Part shown: piece by piece, positions 26,600 through 35,864 of the stretch | Layout of the letters: every line of letters begins with the position of its first letter | Numbering within the stretch: position 1 is the first letter of the stretch | DNA from: Tolypothrix tenuis PCC 7101 | GTDB taxonomy: Bacteria; Cyanobacteriota; Cyanobacteriia; Cyanobacteriales; Nostocaceae | Direction of reading: 5' to 3' | NCBI RefSeq assembly: GCF_002368295.1 | Contig: NZ_AP018248.1 | Span: 6,251,979 to 6,315,978, forward strand | Length of the DNA: 64,000 bases | Made by a program: the position numbers and the translations under genes | The notes under the pieces: generated by a model | Told to the model about the DNA's origin: nothing | What the model saw: only the letters and a program-made list of their open reading frames with translations | Databases searched by the model: none

Positions 26600-27157
26600 T
26601 TATTCCCTGCCTAAATATTTATCGTCACGGGTATCTATCTTGATGCGTTCGCCTTGAGCGATAAACAAGGGAACCATGATAGTTGCACCAGTTTCTAGAA
26701 TTGCTGGTTTTGTACCACCTGTTGCAGTGTCACCTTTAACACCTGGATCTGTTTGCACAATTTCTAAAACCACAGAGTTAGGCAGTTCCACTTCTAGAAC
26801 TTGCTCACCCCAACGGATGACGTTAACTTCCATACCTTCTTTGAGGTATTTTACGCGATCGCCAATTTGCGTTGCGGTTAATCTGCCTTCTTCGTAGCTT
26901 TCCATATCCATAAAGACGAATTCATCACCTTCTTTATAGGTATGTTGCATTGTGACTTTTTCTAGAGTTGCTTGCGGTACAGTTTCCCCCGCACGGAAAG
27001 TTCTTTCTAGAACTTTGCCGCTTTGGACATTTTTCAGCGTTGTCCGCACAAACGCCGAACCTTTACCTGGCTTAACGTGGAGGAAATCAATTACCCGCCA
27101 TACAGACCCATCTAAAACAATTGAGACACCGGGTCGAAAGTCGTTACTGGAGATCAT
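26600..27157 (-). CDS. efp: Translation elongation factor P
   Basis: A 185-aa EF-P that relieves ribosome stalling at polyproline stretches. The N-terminal KOW-like domain carries HVKPGKGSAFVRT with the tip Lys32; two OB domains follow (EEGRLTATQIGDRVKYLKEG, then VQTDPGVKGDTA and IKIDTRDDKYLGR). It is the first gene of the efp-accB unit, preceded by a repeat-rich upstream spacer. Confidence 0.97.
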   Translation of the reverse strand: MISSNDFRPGVSIVLDGSVWRVIDFLHVKPGKGSAFVRTTLKNVQSGKVLERTFRAGETVPQATLEKVTMQHTYKEGDEFVFMDMESYEEGRLTATQIGDRVKYLKEGMEVNVIRWGEQVLEVELPNSVVLEIVQTDPGVKGDTATGGTKPAILETGATIMVPLFIAQGERIKIDTRDDKYLGRE

Positions 27158-27213
27158 GAAGCTTTCAAATTTTGGAAGACAATCGGCATTTATTGTACCC
27201 CTCTAGGGTCGTC

Positions 27214-27385
27214 ATTGGTTATTAGTCATGGGAATTGGGCATTGAGTAATGGGTAATGGGTAATGGGTAATTGGTAATTGGTAATTGCTACCCTCATCTC
27301 CCTTATCCCCCTAGTCCCCAGTCCCTAATCCCCAATCCCTAATCCCCTAATCCCCAATCCCTAATCCGTAGTCCCTAATACTGTG
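27214..27385. repeat. STRR cluster upstream of the cyclophilin gene
   Basis: Arrays of TAATGGG/TTGGTAA (27243-27290) and CCCCAGT/CCCTAAT (27312-27382) fill most of the space between the divergent efp and cyclophilin genes. Confidence 0.85.
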
Positions 27386-27447
27386 GGAAGATAATTTATG
27401 GGTTATGTCCAGTCAACAATTTGATGCTGCATTTAAGCCATACCATG

Positions 27448-28551
27448 TTTAACTTATTAAAATCCTGGCTGAAGAACAGCCTCATGGCAATACTGCTGGT
27501 AACAATATTTTTAGGCATAAGTACAGCTGCGTGGACTCCCTCCAGTAGCGCCGCCCTACCAGCTGGGAATGCAATCACTGACGGCAGATCTCTGTTGCGG
27601 TATGCACTCCCGATAAAGAATGAACCTGTGCGGCAACTGCAAGCCAGTTTAGAAGATATCTCCAACCAACTGCGGGCAAATCGGCGGTGGGGAAATATTT
27701 CCAAAGACTTAAGCAAAGCATCACGGTCTCTCGATCAATCCTCCAAAATCCTAGCAAGCGTTCCCGAAGAACGCCAACCCCAAGCCGAAGCTTGGATTAA
27801 GGATTTACAATCTGGCGTGAATAATTTGCAGGAATTAGTCAAAGTTAAAGATAAAGAAAAAATCCAAGGGGAACGCGATCGCCTCCTGAACATTGTGAAT
27901 CTTCTCGAAGAGTCAATGGTCAAGGAATTTCCTTTTGAAGTTCCTCAGGAGTACAGTAACCTACCTCAACTTAAAGGTAGAGCAACTGTGGATATCAAAA
28001 CCAATAAAGGCAACCTTACCGTTGTGGTAGATGGTTATAGCGCTCCTGTAACTGCTGGTAACTTTGTGGATTTGGTACAACGTGGTTTTTATAATGGTTT
28101 AGAATTCACCCGTTCCGAAGAATCTTACTTTTTACAAACTGGCGATCCTCCAGGAAAAGAAGTAGGTTTTATCGACCCCAAAACTGGTAAATATCGTGCT
28201 ATTCCGTTAGAAGTCCTTGTACAAGGCGATAAAGCTCCCACATACGGCATTACTCTAGAAGATGCTGGGCGTTATCTCGATATGCCAGTTCTGCCATTTT
28301 CTTCTTTTGGTGCAGTAGTCATGGCCCGTCCGGAAACTCAGGTAAATGGCGCTTCCTCGCAATTTTTCTTCTTCCTGTTTGAACCAGAACTCACCCCAGC
28401 CGGACGTAACCTATTAGATGGTCGTTACTCCGTTTTTGGTTATTTAACTGAGGGTAAAGAAGTTTTGGACATACTCAAGGCGGGTGACAAAATTGAATCT
28501 GCTACTGTTGTTCAAGGCATAGAAAATTTAGTGCAGCCACAAGCAGCATAA
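27448..28551 (+). CDS. Lumenal cyclophilin-type peptidyl-prolyl isomerase (TLP40-like)
   Basis: A 367-aa protein. The signal peptide (about 1-33) has the hydrophobic core SLMAILLVTIFLGISTAAW. A helical N-terminal region with a leucine-rich coiled coil (~40-160) is followed by a cyclophilin domain (from ~175; IKTNKGNLTVVVDGYSAP, NFVDLVQRGFYNGLEF, then QFFFFLFEPELTPAGRN). The architecture matches plant and cyanobacterial thylakoid-lumen TLP40/Cyp38-type proteins, involved in photosystem II assembly. An alternative ATG lies 24 bp upstream. Confidence 0.88.
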   Translation, partial: FNLLKSWLKNSLMAILLVTIFLGISTAAWTPSSSAALPAGNAITDGRSLLRYALPIKNEPVRQLQASLEDISNQLRANRRWGNISKDLSKASRSLDQSSKILASVPEERQPQAEAWIKDLQSGVNNLQELVKVKDKEKIQGERDRLLNIVNLLEESMVKEFPFEVPQEYSNLPQLKGRATVDIKTNKGNLTVVVDGYSAPVTAGNFVDLVQRGFYNGLEFTRSEESYFLQTGDPPGKEVGFIDPKTGKYRAIPLEVLVQGDKAPTYGITLEDAGRYLDMPVLPFSSFGAVVMARPETQVNGASSQFFFFLFEPELTPAGRNLLDGRYSVFGYLTEGKEVLDILKAGDKIESATVVQGIENLVQPQAA

Positions 28552-28598
28552 AAGGATGAAGTATGAAGGATGAAGTGTGAAGTCTTGCATTTCATCTT

Positions 28599-29171
28599 TC
28601 AACTGAGATTTCCAGAATTCAAAACTAGATCAACTGCGATCGCTAATTCGGGAAAAGTCTGCGATACAATCTGCTGAGAGCCAGTAAATACAGTCTCTTC
28701 GTAAAGTCCTTCTTCCAGCAATAAAACCGTAATTTTCGCCATTAAGGGGTCTACAATCCAATACTCTGGTACTTCCAAAGCCGCGTATTCAGAGCGTTTA
28801 TAGCGATAGTCTCGTTTCACTGAATCTGGACTAACTACCTCTACAATCAACAATGGTGGTGACTGAAATACTAATGACACATTCATCAATTCTTTTGCTT
28901 GCTCCAGCGTCACCACAGATAAATCAGTCAATCTAGATTTATTTCTACCTGTTCTCACGCCGCTTTCCCGAAAACACAGCCAAGGCAAATTCAACCTTTT
29001 GATTTCTGATTTCAACAAAGTATCCAAGAAATCCACAATCAAGAAATGTTCAATTGTTGGTGGGTTCATTAGCTCTAACCTGCCATCCACCAGTTCATAA
29101 TGAAAACCTGTACCATCATCATAGGTTAAGTACTCTTCAAAAGTGATACTGGTTACTGGTGTAGCGACCAT
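28599..29171 (-). CDS. Uma2-family endonuclease-like protein
   Basis: A 190-aa Uma2/DUF820 protein: FEEYLTYDDGTGFHYELVDG, then TDLSVVTLEQAKEL and PPLLIVEVVSPDSVKRDYRY, with YAALEVPEYWIVDPL. The PD-(D/E)XK-like Asp, Glu and Lys/Arg positions are recognisable. The ATG at 29171 is preferred over an upstream GTG because AGGAG lies 9 nt before it. It is isolated between core genes, and function is unknown. Confidence 0.86.
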   Translation of the reverse strand: MVATPVTSITFEEYLTYDDGTGFHYELVDGRLELMNPPTIEHFLIVDFLDTLLKSEIKRLNLPWLCFRESGVRTGRNKSRLTDLSVVTLEQAKELMNVSLVFQSPPLLIVEVVSPDSVKRDYRYKRSEYAALEVPEYWIVDPLMAKITVLLLEEGLYEETVFTGSQQIVSQTFPELAIAVDLVLNSGNLS

Positions 29172-29265
29172 CTCCACTAACTCCTAGACAATACCCTTAT
29201 CGTAACTATAAGTAGCCATCATTCCCGGCGTAAAGCAGGATAGATAAAACTTTTGTCGTGATGTC

Positions 29266-29364
29266 AAGGGTCAAGAGTCAAGGGTCAAAAGTCAAAAGTT
29301 ATTTTTACTCTTCCTTCTGGTGTCTCATTACCCATTACCCAATCCCTAATCCCCAGTCCCCACT
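29266..29364. repeat. STRR run before thiL
   Basis: Heptanucleotide repeats GTCAAGG/GTCAAAA (29268-29300) and CCCATTA/CCCTAAT/CCCCAGT (29329-29362) directly abut the thiL start. Confidence 0.75.
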
Positions 29365-30402
29365 GTGAAAAATGAGTCATCTTCCTTGCAAGTAAAAGAT
29401 ATTGGCGAACAAGGTCTGTTAGCCATATTGCAGCGCTTTTGTCCGCAAGAAATTATTGGCGATGATGCAGCTGTGCTTGTCACTACACCAGAACAATCTT
29501 GGGTAGTGACAACCGATGTCTTAGTTGATAATGTGCATTTTAGTCATGTCACGACCTCCCCAGAAGATGCTGGCTGGCGGGCGGTGGCAGCTAATTTATC
29601 AGACTTGGCGGCGATGGGCGCTACACCTCTGGGGATCACTGTGGGATTAGGGCTTCCAGGGGATATAAGTGTCAATTGGGTTGAGCGCTTGTACCAAGGA
29701 ATGACAGAATGCTTGCAAAAGTACAATACGCCAATTGTAGGTGGTGATATTGTGCGATCGCCTGTGACGACGCTGTCAATTACCGCTTTTGGTCAAGCCT
29801 ACCCCCATCAAATTATCCGTCGCTCTGCGGCAAAAGTAGGAGATGCGATCGCAATTACAGGTGTACATGGAGCCTCTCGCGCAGGCTTAGAGCTGCTCTT
29901 AAATCCGGAAATAGGACAAAACCTCAAAGATACAGACAAGGCGGCTTTAATCACCGCACACCAGCGTCCCCAGCCACGATTAGATGTCTTACCCATCCTC
30001 TGGAATATCTTCAATTCGCAATCCCAAATCCCAAATCTAAAATCTAAAATTGCTGTTGCGGGGATGGACAGCAGCGATGGTTTGGCTGATGCTGTTTTAC
30101 AAATCTGTCGTGCTAGTAATGTTGGCGCTATTCTGGAAGCCAAGCACATTCCTTTACCACCAGCATTTACTAACTGGCTAACCCCAGAACAAGCTATAAA
30201 TTATGCCTTATACGGCGGCGAAGATTTTGAATTAGTGCTGTGTTTACCACCAGATGTTGCATCAGCCTTAGTCGCACAAATAGGTCAAGATGCAGCAATT
30301 ATTGGCACGATTACATCAGAAACAAAAGTACTATTACACCATGAAAATACAGAAATCCCTGACCAAACTTTAAATCTGAATCAGGGATTTCAACATTTTT
30401 AG
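29365..30402 (+). CDS. thiL: Thiamine-monophosphate kinase
   Basis: A 345-aa ThiL phosphorylating thiamine phosphate to thiamine diphosphate. Motifs: IGDDAAVL, TTDVLVDNVHF, NLSDLAAMGATPLG, VGGDIVRS, then AGMDSSDGLADA and YGGEDFELV. The start is a GTG at 29365. Codons from 30012 to 30052 (FNSQSQIPNLKSKI) come from a dispersed intergenic repeat (AATCCCAAAT/AATCTAAAAT) inserted in frame between the PRLDVLPILW and AGMDSSDG motifs, where family members normally have a short loop. Confidence 0.95.
   Translation: MKNESSSLQVKDIGEQGLLAILQRFCPQEIIGDDAAVLVTTPEQSWVVTTDVLVDNVHFSHVTTSPEDAGWRAVAANLSDLAAMGATPLGITVGLGLPGDISVNWVERLYQGMTECLQKYNTPIVGGDIVRSPVTTLSITAFGQAYPHQIIRRSAAKVGDAIAITGVHGASRAGLELLLNPEIGQNLKDTDKAALITAHQRPQPRLDVLPILWNIFNSQSQIPNLKSKIAVAGMDSSDGLADAVLQICRASNVGAILEAKHIPLPPAFTNWLTPEQAINYALYGGEDFELVLCLPPDVASALVAQIGQDAAIIGTITSETKVLLHHENTEIPDQTLNLNQGFQHF
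30012..30052 (+). repeat. Dispersed repeat inside thiL
   Basis: A CAATCCCAAATCC / AATCTAAAATCTAAAATTG run of the same type as the intergenic run at 15689-15723, here translated in frame as part of ThiL. Confidence 0.8.
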
Positions 30403-30456
30403 TAATTAGTCATTTGTGGAAATACAAATGACTAATGACAAATAACTAATGACAAA
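30403..30456. repeat. Short STRR run between thiL and gap2
   Basis: AGTCATTTG and ACAAATGACTAATGAC heptamer variants between two convergent genes. Confidence 0.7.
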
Positions 30457-31470
30457 TTACTGCCATTTTTCAGCTACGAGTTCAGCCAAATCGAGAACTC
30501 GTTGGCTGTAACCCCACTCGTTATCGTACCAAGCCATGACTTTTACTAAGTCATTACCCATAACCAGGGTCAAGCTAGCATCAACAATTGAAGAAGCATC
30601 GGTACCTTGGTAATCCGATGAAACTAGTTGTAGTTCGCTGTAATCCAAAATTCCTTTAAGTGGCCCTTCGGCAGCATCTTTGAGGGCTTGGTTAACTTCT
30701 TCAGTAATAGTACGCTTCTCAACCTGAACTACGAAATCTACCATTGAGACGTTTGGGGTAGGTACACGTAAGGCAACACCATTTAGCTTGCCTTTCAGGT
30801 CTGGGATCACTAGTGCTACTGCCTTTGCCGCACCAGTAGAGGTCGGTACAATGTTGATGGCTGCTGCCCTAGCACGGCGGACATCACGGTGAGAAGCGTC
30901 TAGCAAGCGCTGGTCACCTGTGTAGCTGTGAGTGGTGGTCATCGTACCTTTGATGATGCCAAATTTTTCATTTAAAACTTTGGCGATCGGAGCCAAGCAA
31001 TTTGTGGTACAGCTAGCATTACTGATGATGTGGTGTTTGTTGTGGTCATAATCGTGATGATTCACACCAATCACAAAGGTGCCATCTTCATTTTTGCCAG
31101 GAGCAGTAATCAAAACTTTTTTGGCTCCAGCATTGACGTGCTTGAGCGCTCCTTCTTTGCTGGTGAAAACACCAGTTGCTTCGATAATTAGGTCAATTCC
31201 CCAATCTCTCCAGGGCAAGTTTTCTGGATTGCGATCAGATACACATTTAATTGTTTTACCGTTAACGGTTATAGAGTTATCATCAGCTGAAATGTCAACA
31301 TCCTTTAACTTTCCTAACATCGAGTCATACTTCAGCAGGTGAGCGTTAGTTCTCGGGTCGGATGTGTCATTGATAGCCACAAGGTCGATGTTGCTATTCT
31401 TTCTACCCACCCAACAGCGTGCAAAGTTCCGCCCAATTCGCCCGAAACCGTTGATTGCGACTCTAATCAC
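30457..31470 (-). CDS. gap2: Glyceraldehyde-3-phosphate dehydrogenase, Calvin-cycle type
   Basis: A 337-aa GAPDH. The Rossmann start is VAINGFGRIGRNFARCW; the catalytic SNASCTTNC has Cys154; the C-terminal substrate region includes AAAINIVPTSTGAAKAV and WYDNEWGYSQRV. The sequence fits the cyanobacterial Gap2 form, which uses NADP and NAD and runs in the reductive direction in CO2 fixation. nadD follows upstream on the same strand, a linkage common in cyanobacteria that ties NAD(P) supply to the enzyme (inference). Confidence 0.96.
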   Translation of the reverse strand: MIRVAINGFGRIGRNFARCWVGRKNSNIDLVAINDTSDPRTNAHLLKYDSMLGKLKDVDISADDNSITVNGKTIKCVSDRNPENLPWRDWGIDLIIEATGVFTSKEGALKHVNAGAKKVLITAPGKNEDGTFVIGVNHHDYDHNKHHIISNASCTTNCLAPIAKVLNEKFGIIKGTMTTTHSYTGDQRLLDASHRDVRRARAAAINIVPTSTGAAKAVALVIPDLKGKLNGVALRVPTPNVSMVDFVVQVEKRTITEEVNQALKDAAEGPLKGILDYSELQLVSSDYQGTDASSIVDASLTLVMGNDLVKVMAWYDNEWGYSQRVLDLAELVAEKWQ

Positions 31471-31597
31471 AGTGTCTTGCCCTCTGTATTTATGCCTATA
31501 AGTTTATATCGTTGACCCCAATCATATCGCAAAGGGGGGGAGCATTAATAACCACAAAGTGTAAGATCCAGAAAAAAAACACATAATTTATTCAGAT

Positions 31598-32215
31598 TTA
31601 TTTTGCGTAAAGGTTGTGAGCAGCAATGTAAACCCGCACAGGTTCTGCAACTAAATATCTAATAGATTGGCGTTCGCGAATTAATTGACGAATAAGACTT
31701 GACGAAACTCCTACTAAAGGTATATGCAATAGTTGCCAGTCAATGATGATTGACTGATTTCTCAGTTGATGCTCGACTTGCTTGCAGATTAACTCACTTT
31801 GAGCTATATTCTCACCACCAAGGAGTCTAGGTGCAATCAACCAATCACACATCTGTGTGAGTTCATGTCTACGGTGCCAACGGGGTAAGGTTTGGAAAGT
31901 ATCCAAACCCACAATCCAGTACCAGTGAGTATTGGGATAATCAGCAGCTAAATCGATCAGGGTGTTGATAGCGTAGGATGTTTCAGGGGTATTTACTTCA
32001 ATTAGTGAAACCGTAAAAGCCGGGTTGTCTTTTGTCGCTAGCTTAAGCATTTCTAAGCGATGCTGAAACGCAACCGCTTGTTTATGGGGAGGATTTAGTG
32101 ACGGTACCCAAATTATCTGTTCGACAGGGACTTGATGCAAAGCTGTTTCGGCTATGAGCAAGTGTCCCCAATGAACAGGATCAAATGTGCCACCAAAAAT
32201 TGCTAGTTGCTGCAT
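31598..32215 (-). CDS. nadD: Nicotinate-nucleotide adenylyltransferase
   Basis: A 205-aa NadD. The nucleotidyltransferase start is LAIFGGTFDPVHWGHLLIAE (GGTFDPxHxGH), followed by WVPSLNPPHKQAV, GLDTFQTLPRWHR and a C-terminal GVSSSLIRQLIRERQSIRYL (ISSTxIR-type motif). It converts nicotinate mononucleotide to deamido-NAD. It is transcribed towards gap2, 127 bp before it. Confidence 0.95.
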   Translation of the reverse strand: MQQLAIFGGTFDPVHWGHLLIAETALHQVPVEQIIWVPSLNPPHKQAVAFQHRLEMLKLATKDNPAFTVSLIEVNTPETSYAINTLIDLAADYPNTHWYWIVGLDTFQTLPRWHRRHELTQMCDWLIAPRLLGGENIAQSELICKQVEHQLRNQSIIIDWQLLHIPLVGVSSSLIRQLIRERQSIRYLVAEPVRVYIAAHNLYAK

Positions 32216-32620
32216 CCACTTAAGTTCGGAATTCTATTCAATTTCAGAAAAGTTTCATTATCAATGTACTATTGTAGTCAACTCAAGCCTAAGGTTTATG
32301 TCATTTAAAAGCGACTTAACCAAAAATGTACTATTGTAGCCAATTCTAGTAAGGACAAGAAAAATATGTATTTCTCATTACAAGAATTTCTTTCCCGATG
32401 TGGCGGAAATTTTCCGAATAATCATAAGATAAACTTCAGAAATTACAAAAACCTCTAACGAAGGTAAAATCATTCTCAACAAAAAAAAGCAGAGGGGAAA
32501 AATTTACGAAAACCCAAAAATTAAATACATACAGGAGTAGTTACAGTAAAAATCAAATTCCTGTTATGATACGCGTGTCATTTGTGATTATGGTGTGGTG
32601 TGGTGTAAGAGGAGTAATCA
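32216..32620. other. Divergent spacer between nadD and murC
   Basis: A 15-bp direct repeat AATGTACTATTGTAG occurs twice (about 32262-32278 and 32325-32341), 63 bp apart, and could be a regulatory pair. murC has a good ribosome binding site (AGAGGAG) about 7 nt before its ATG. No gene or RNA is recognised. Confidence 0.5.
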
Positions 32621-34084
32621 ATGAGTAATAATTCTGTAGATTTTAGCGGTAGACCATTTCATTTCATTGGGATCGGCGGTATAGGAATGTCTGCTCTGGC
32701 ATACGTTCTTGCTAAACGTCAATTACCAGTATCAGGTTCAGATTTACGCCCGAACCACATAACAAGAAAATTAGAATCTATCGGCACACATATTTTTAGT
32801 AGACAAGAGGCAAGTAATCTCGAATTCTTTCGACCTCTAGTATCTTCAGGAGTAGGATTAAACTCACGCTTAGAATCAAATAGCAGTAACAACACAACAC
32901 TGCCGCAAGTAATTTGTTCAACAGCAATTAACACTACTAATTTAGAATACAAAGCAGCAATAGAATTGGGATGCCCAATTTTACATCGTTCAGATGTACT
33001 AGCTGCTTTAATTGCTGATTACCATAGCATTGCTGTGGCGGGCACCCACGGGAAAACTACAACCAGCAGTATGATTGGCTATATGCTGCTGCAAGCTGGT
33101 TTAGATCCAACTATTTTGGTGGGTGGCGAAGTCAATGCTTGGGAAGGCAATGCCAGATTGGGAGAAAGTCGGTATTTAGTTGCAGAGGCAGATGAATCAG
33201 ATGGTTCTTTGGTAAAACACGCTCCAGCAATTGGTGTGATTACTAATATTGAACTAGATCATCCCGACCATTATGAAACATTAGAAGAAGTTGTTAATAT
33301 CTTCCAAGAGTTTGCTCAAGGATGCCAAACCTTAATAGGTAGCATTGATTGTGCAACAGTGCGCGATCGCCTAAAACCCACAATTAGCTACAGCCTACAC
33401 CCCGATAGCAACGCTGACTATACTGTCACTAACATTGACCATCGTGCTGATGGTACTACTGCCTTAGTTTGGGAACGCGGCAAAGCTTTAGGAATGCTGA
33501 ATTTGCGACTGCTCGGTCGGCACAACCTCAGCAACGCTCTCGCATCTGTAGCTGTTGGTCGATTTGTAGGTCTAGAATTTGGAGAAATTGCTAAAGGGAT
33601 TGCCACCTTTGAAGGTGCAAGACGGCGCTTTGAGTTTCGCGGTGAAGTTGATGGTATCACCTTTATCGATGACTACGCTCATCACCCCAGCGAAATTCGT
33701 GCTACTCTCGCAGCGGCCCGCCTGCAAGCAAGGCCAGGGCAAAGAGTTGTGGCGATTTTCCAACCCCATCGCTATAGTCGCACACTGACCTTTTTAGCAG
33801 AATTTGCAGAATCCTTTACTCATGCTGATTTGGTAGTGCTAACTGATATTTACAGTGCTGGAGAACCTAATTTAGGGCAAGTCAGCGGTGAAATGTTAGC
33901 AGCAGCAATTGCGAAGCAGCATTCACAGGTTGTCTATCAACCTACCTTGAGTGCAGTTGGCGAATATCTACTCAAAGCTTTGCGTCCAGGGGATTTAGCG
34001 CTGTTTCTCGGTGCTGGAAACTTGAATCAGACAATTCCTGATGTGATTGCGACACTGCGCGAACCAGCAACAGCCACATCGTAA
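32621..34084 (+). CDS. murC: UDP-N-acetylmuramate-L-alanine ligase
   Basis: A 487-aa Mur ligase adding L-Ala to UDP-MurNAc. The N-terminal Rossmann part has FHFIGIGGIGMSALAYVL. The ATP-binding loop AGTHGKTTTSSM is near residue 145, EADESDGSLVKHAP and NIELDHPDHY follow, and DDYAHHPSEIRATLAA begins the C-terminal domain. The ATG has a strong Shine-Dalgarno sequence. It is followed by murB, the usual cyanobacterial order. Confidence 0.97.
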   Translation: MSNNSVDFSGRPFHFIGIGGIGMSALAYVLAKRQLPVSGSDLRPNHITRKLESIGTHIFSRQEASNLEFFRPLVSSGVGLNSRLESNSSNNTTLPQVICSTAINTTNLEYKAAIELGCPILHRSDVLAALIADYHSIAVAGTHGKTTTSSMIGYMLLQAGLDPTILVGGEVNAWEGNARLGESRYLVAEADESDGSLVKHAPAIGVITNIELDHPDHYETLEEVVNIFQEFAQGCQTLIGSIDCATVRDRLKPTISYSLHPDSNADYTVTNIDHRADGTTALVWERGKALGMLNLRLLGRHNLSNALASVAVGRFVGLEFGEIAKGIATFEGARRRFEFRGEVDGITFIDDYAHHPSEIRATLAAARLQARPGQRVVAIFQPHRYSRTLTFLAEFAESFTHADLVVLTDIYSAGEPNLGQVSGEMLAAAIAKQHSQVVYQPTLSAVGEYLLKALRPGDLALFLGAGNLNQTIPDVIATLREPATATS

Positions 34085-34217
34085 ATTTTGGACAATGACT
34101 AGGTTTCATTAGGGAAACAAGTATCCTTGTTACCTGGTAATCTTTTCGCAAAATTTTATAGTTAAGCCGTATTGTTACGGCGGAAAAATGTAAAAATTTT
34201 ACTCAATCGACCGAAAG

Positions 34218-35216
34218 ATGACAATCTCCCAGGCAGCTGGCAGCGTCTGCACAGTTTCTACTTTAACTTCAGAGAAACAGGAAACAGCTAATTCCGTCAC
34301 TAGTCAGGTAATTTGCTTGCCTGACACTGATTGTGCAATCAAACCCCAAGCTTCCTTGTCAGCGTTTACTTCCTATAGGGTGGGTGGAGCTGCTGAATTG
34401 TATGTAGCCCCCCGCAACGTAGAAGCACTGCAAGCAAGCATGAAGTATGCAAAAGAACATGAGATTCCAGTGACGATACTGGGTGCAGGTTCTAATTTAT
34501 TAGTGAGCGATCGCGGTTTACCCGGCTTAGTGATTGCCACTCGTCATTTACGATATAGCCACTTTGACCCCGCAACAGGGCAATTAACCGTCGCTGCGGG
34601 CGAATCAATTCCCAGCTTGGCATGGCAAGCCGCAGATTTAGGTTGGGAAGGCCTAGAATGGGCGGTTGGTATCCCGGGAACCGTTGGTGGCGCTGTTGTC
34701 ATGAATGCTGGGGCCCACCATAGCTGTACCGCAGATATGTTAGTCAGCGCTCAGGTCTTGTCACCTGATGGCACAATCGAAACTCTGACTCCAGAGCAGT
34801 TAGGTTATGCCTACCGCACTTCATTATTACAAGGTAGCAATCGCATAGTCACCCAAGCTACTTTTCAACTGCGTCCTGGCGCTGACCCAGCAACAGTAAT
34901 TGCAGTCACCAAGGAACATAAACAACACCGACTGAGCACCCAACCCTACAACTACCCTAGTTGTGGTAGCGTCTTCCGCAATCCCAAACCTTACTCTGCA
35001 GGCTGGTTAATTGAACAATCAGGGTTAAAAGGTTTTCAAATTGGGGGAGCGCAAGTTGCACAACTCCACGCTAATTTTATCGTTAACCGTGGTGGGGCAA
35101 AAGCTAGCGATATCTTCTCCCTGATCCGTCATATTCAGCACCAAGTGCAAGACCAGTGGTCAATTTGGTTAGAGCCAGAAGTCAAAATGCTGGGAGACTT
35201 TCAATTAGCTTGTTGA
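34218..35216 (+). CDS. murB: UDP-N-acetylenolpyruvoylglucosamine reductase
   Basis: A 332-aa FAD-dependent MurB. It has TSYRVGGAAELYV, the FAD-binding ILGAGSNLLVSDRG, WAVGIPGTVGGAVVMNAGAH, and YPSCGSVFRNP with the catalytic Ser in GSVF. The C-terminus carries the substrate-binding Glu in IWLEPEVKMLG. The first ~45 residues form an extension before the domain. It lies 133 bp after murC. Confidence 0.97.
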   Translation: MTISQAAGSVCTVSTLTSEKQETANSVTSQVICLPDTDCAIKPQASLSAFTSYRVGGAAELYVAPRNVEALQASMKYAKEHEIPVTILGAGSNLLVSDRGLPGLVIATRHLRYSHFDPATGQLTVAAGESIPSLAWQAADLGWEGLEWAVGIPGTVGGAVVMNAGAHHSCTADMLVSAQVLSPDGTIETLTPEQLGYAYRTSLLQGSNRIVTQATFQLRPGADPATVIAVTKEHKQHRLSTQPYNYPSCGSVFRNPKPYSAGWLIEQSGLKGFQIGGAQVAQLHANFIVNRGGAKASDIFSLIRHIQHQVQDQWSIWLEPEVKMLGDFQLAC

Positions 35217-35425
35217 TCGGGAGATATCAAGACTAGAGGCTAGTCAAGCTCTGCGGCAGTCAACGCTTTTTGCTGGTTTTTGAGCCAGGATCATCCCTAA
35301 TCACTAGCCCCTAGCCCCTTATCCTCATCCGTAGCATTAATTATCAGTAAAAAAATAGGCAATTTGCCTACCGCATCTATAATTGAATTTGATTTGTTAT
35401 TGAACGCACACGCGGGCTATTTATT

Positions 35426-35773
35426 ATGACAGGAAAAGGACAGGGTTTCGGCTTTGGCTTGGGAAAAATGAAAGAACTGGCCGAAGCTTTCAAAAAAGCG
35501 CAGCAAGTTCAAGAAGGCGCAAAGCGGCTCCAAGAAGAGTTGGAGCAAATGGAGATTCAAGGAGAGTCTGGCGGTGGTCTGATCAAGGTAATTGTCAGTG
35601 GCAACCAAGAACCCAAGCGCGTGGAAATCTCTCCAGAAGCTTTGGGAGAAGGTGCAGAAGTACTGTCCGATTTGGTAACAGTAGCCATGAAAGATGCTTA
35701 CAACAAGTCCACAGCTACCATGCGGGAACGCATGGAAGATTTGACCAGTGGACTAGAACTGCCGGGATTTTAG
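35426..35773 (+). CDS. YbaB/EbfC-family nucleoid-associated protein
   Basis: A 115-aa YbaB/EbfC protein: KMKELAEAFKKAQQVQEGAK (helical arm), GGGLIKVIVSGNQEPKRVEI (beta core) and LVTVAMKDAYNKSTATMRERM. Such proteins form dimers that bind DNA and compact the nucleoid. Its place after murC-murB is conserved in cyanobacteria. The Gly/Phe-rich N-terminus (GKGQGFGFGLG) is a common cyanobacterial feature. Confidence 0.93.
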   Translation: MTGKGQGFGFGLGKMKELAEAFKKAQQVQEGAKRLQEELEQMEIQGESGGGLIKVIVSGNQEPKRVEISPEALGEGAEVLSDLVTVAMKDAYNKSTATMRERMEDLTSGLELPGF

Positions 35774-35862
35774 TCATTAGTCGTTAGTCATTCGTCATTA
35801 GTCCTAAATCATAATAGTTGTGGACAAATGACAAATGACTAAGGACAAAGGACACAAGATAT
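35774..35862. repeat. STRR run before the phosphatase gene
   Basis: TAGTCATTAGTCG-type and GACAAATGACAAATGAC heptamers. The run extends into an in-frame upstream ATG of the phosphatase gene, which is why that start is rejected. Confidence 0.75.
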
Positions 35863-35864
35863 TT

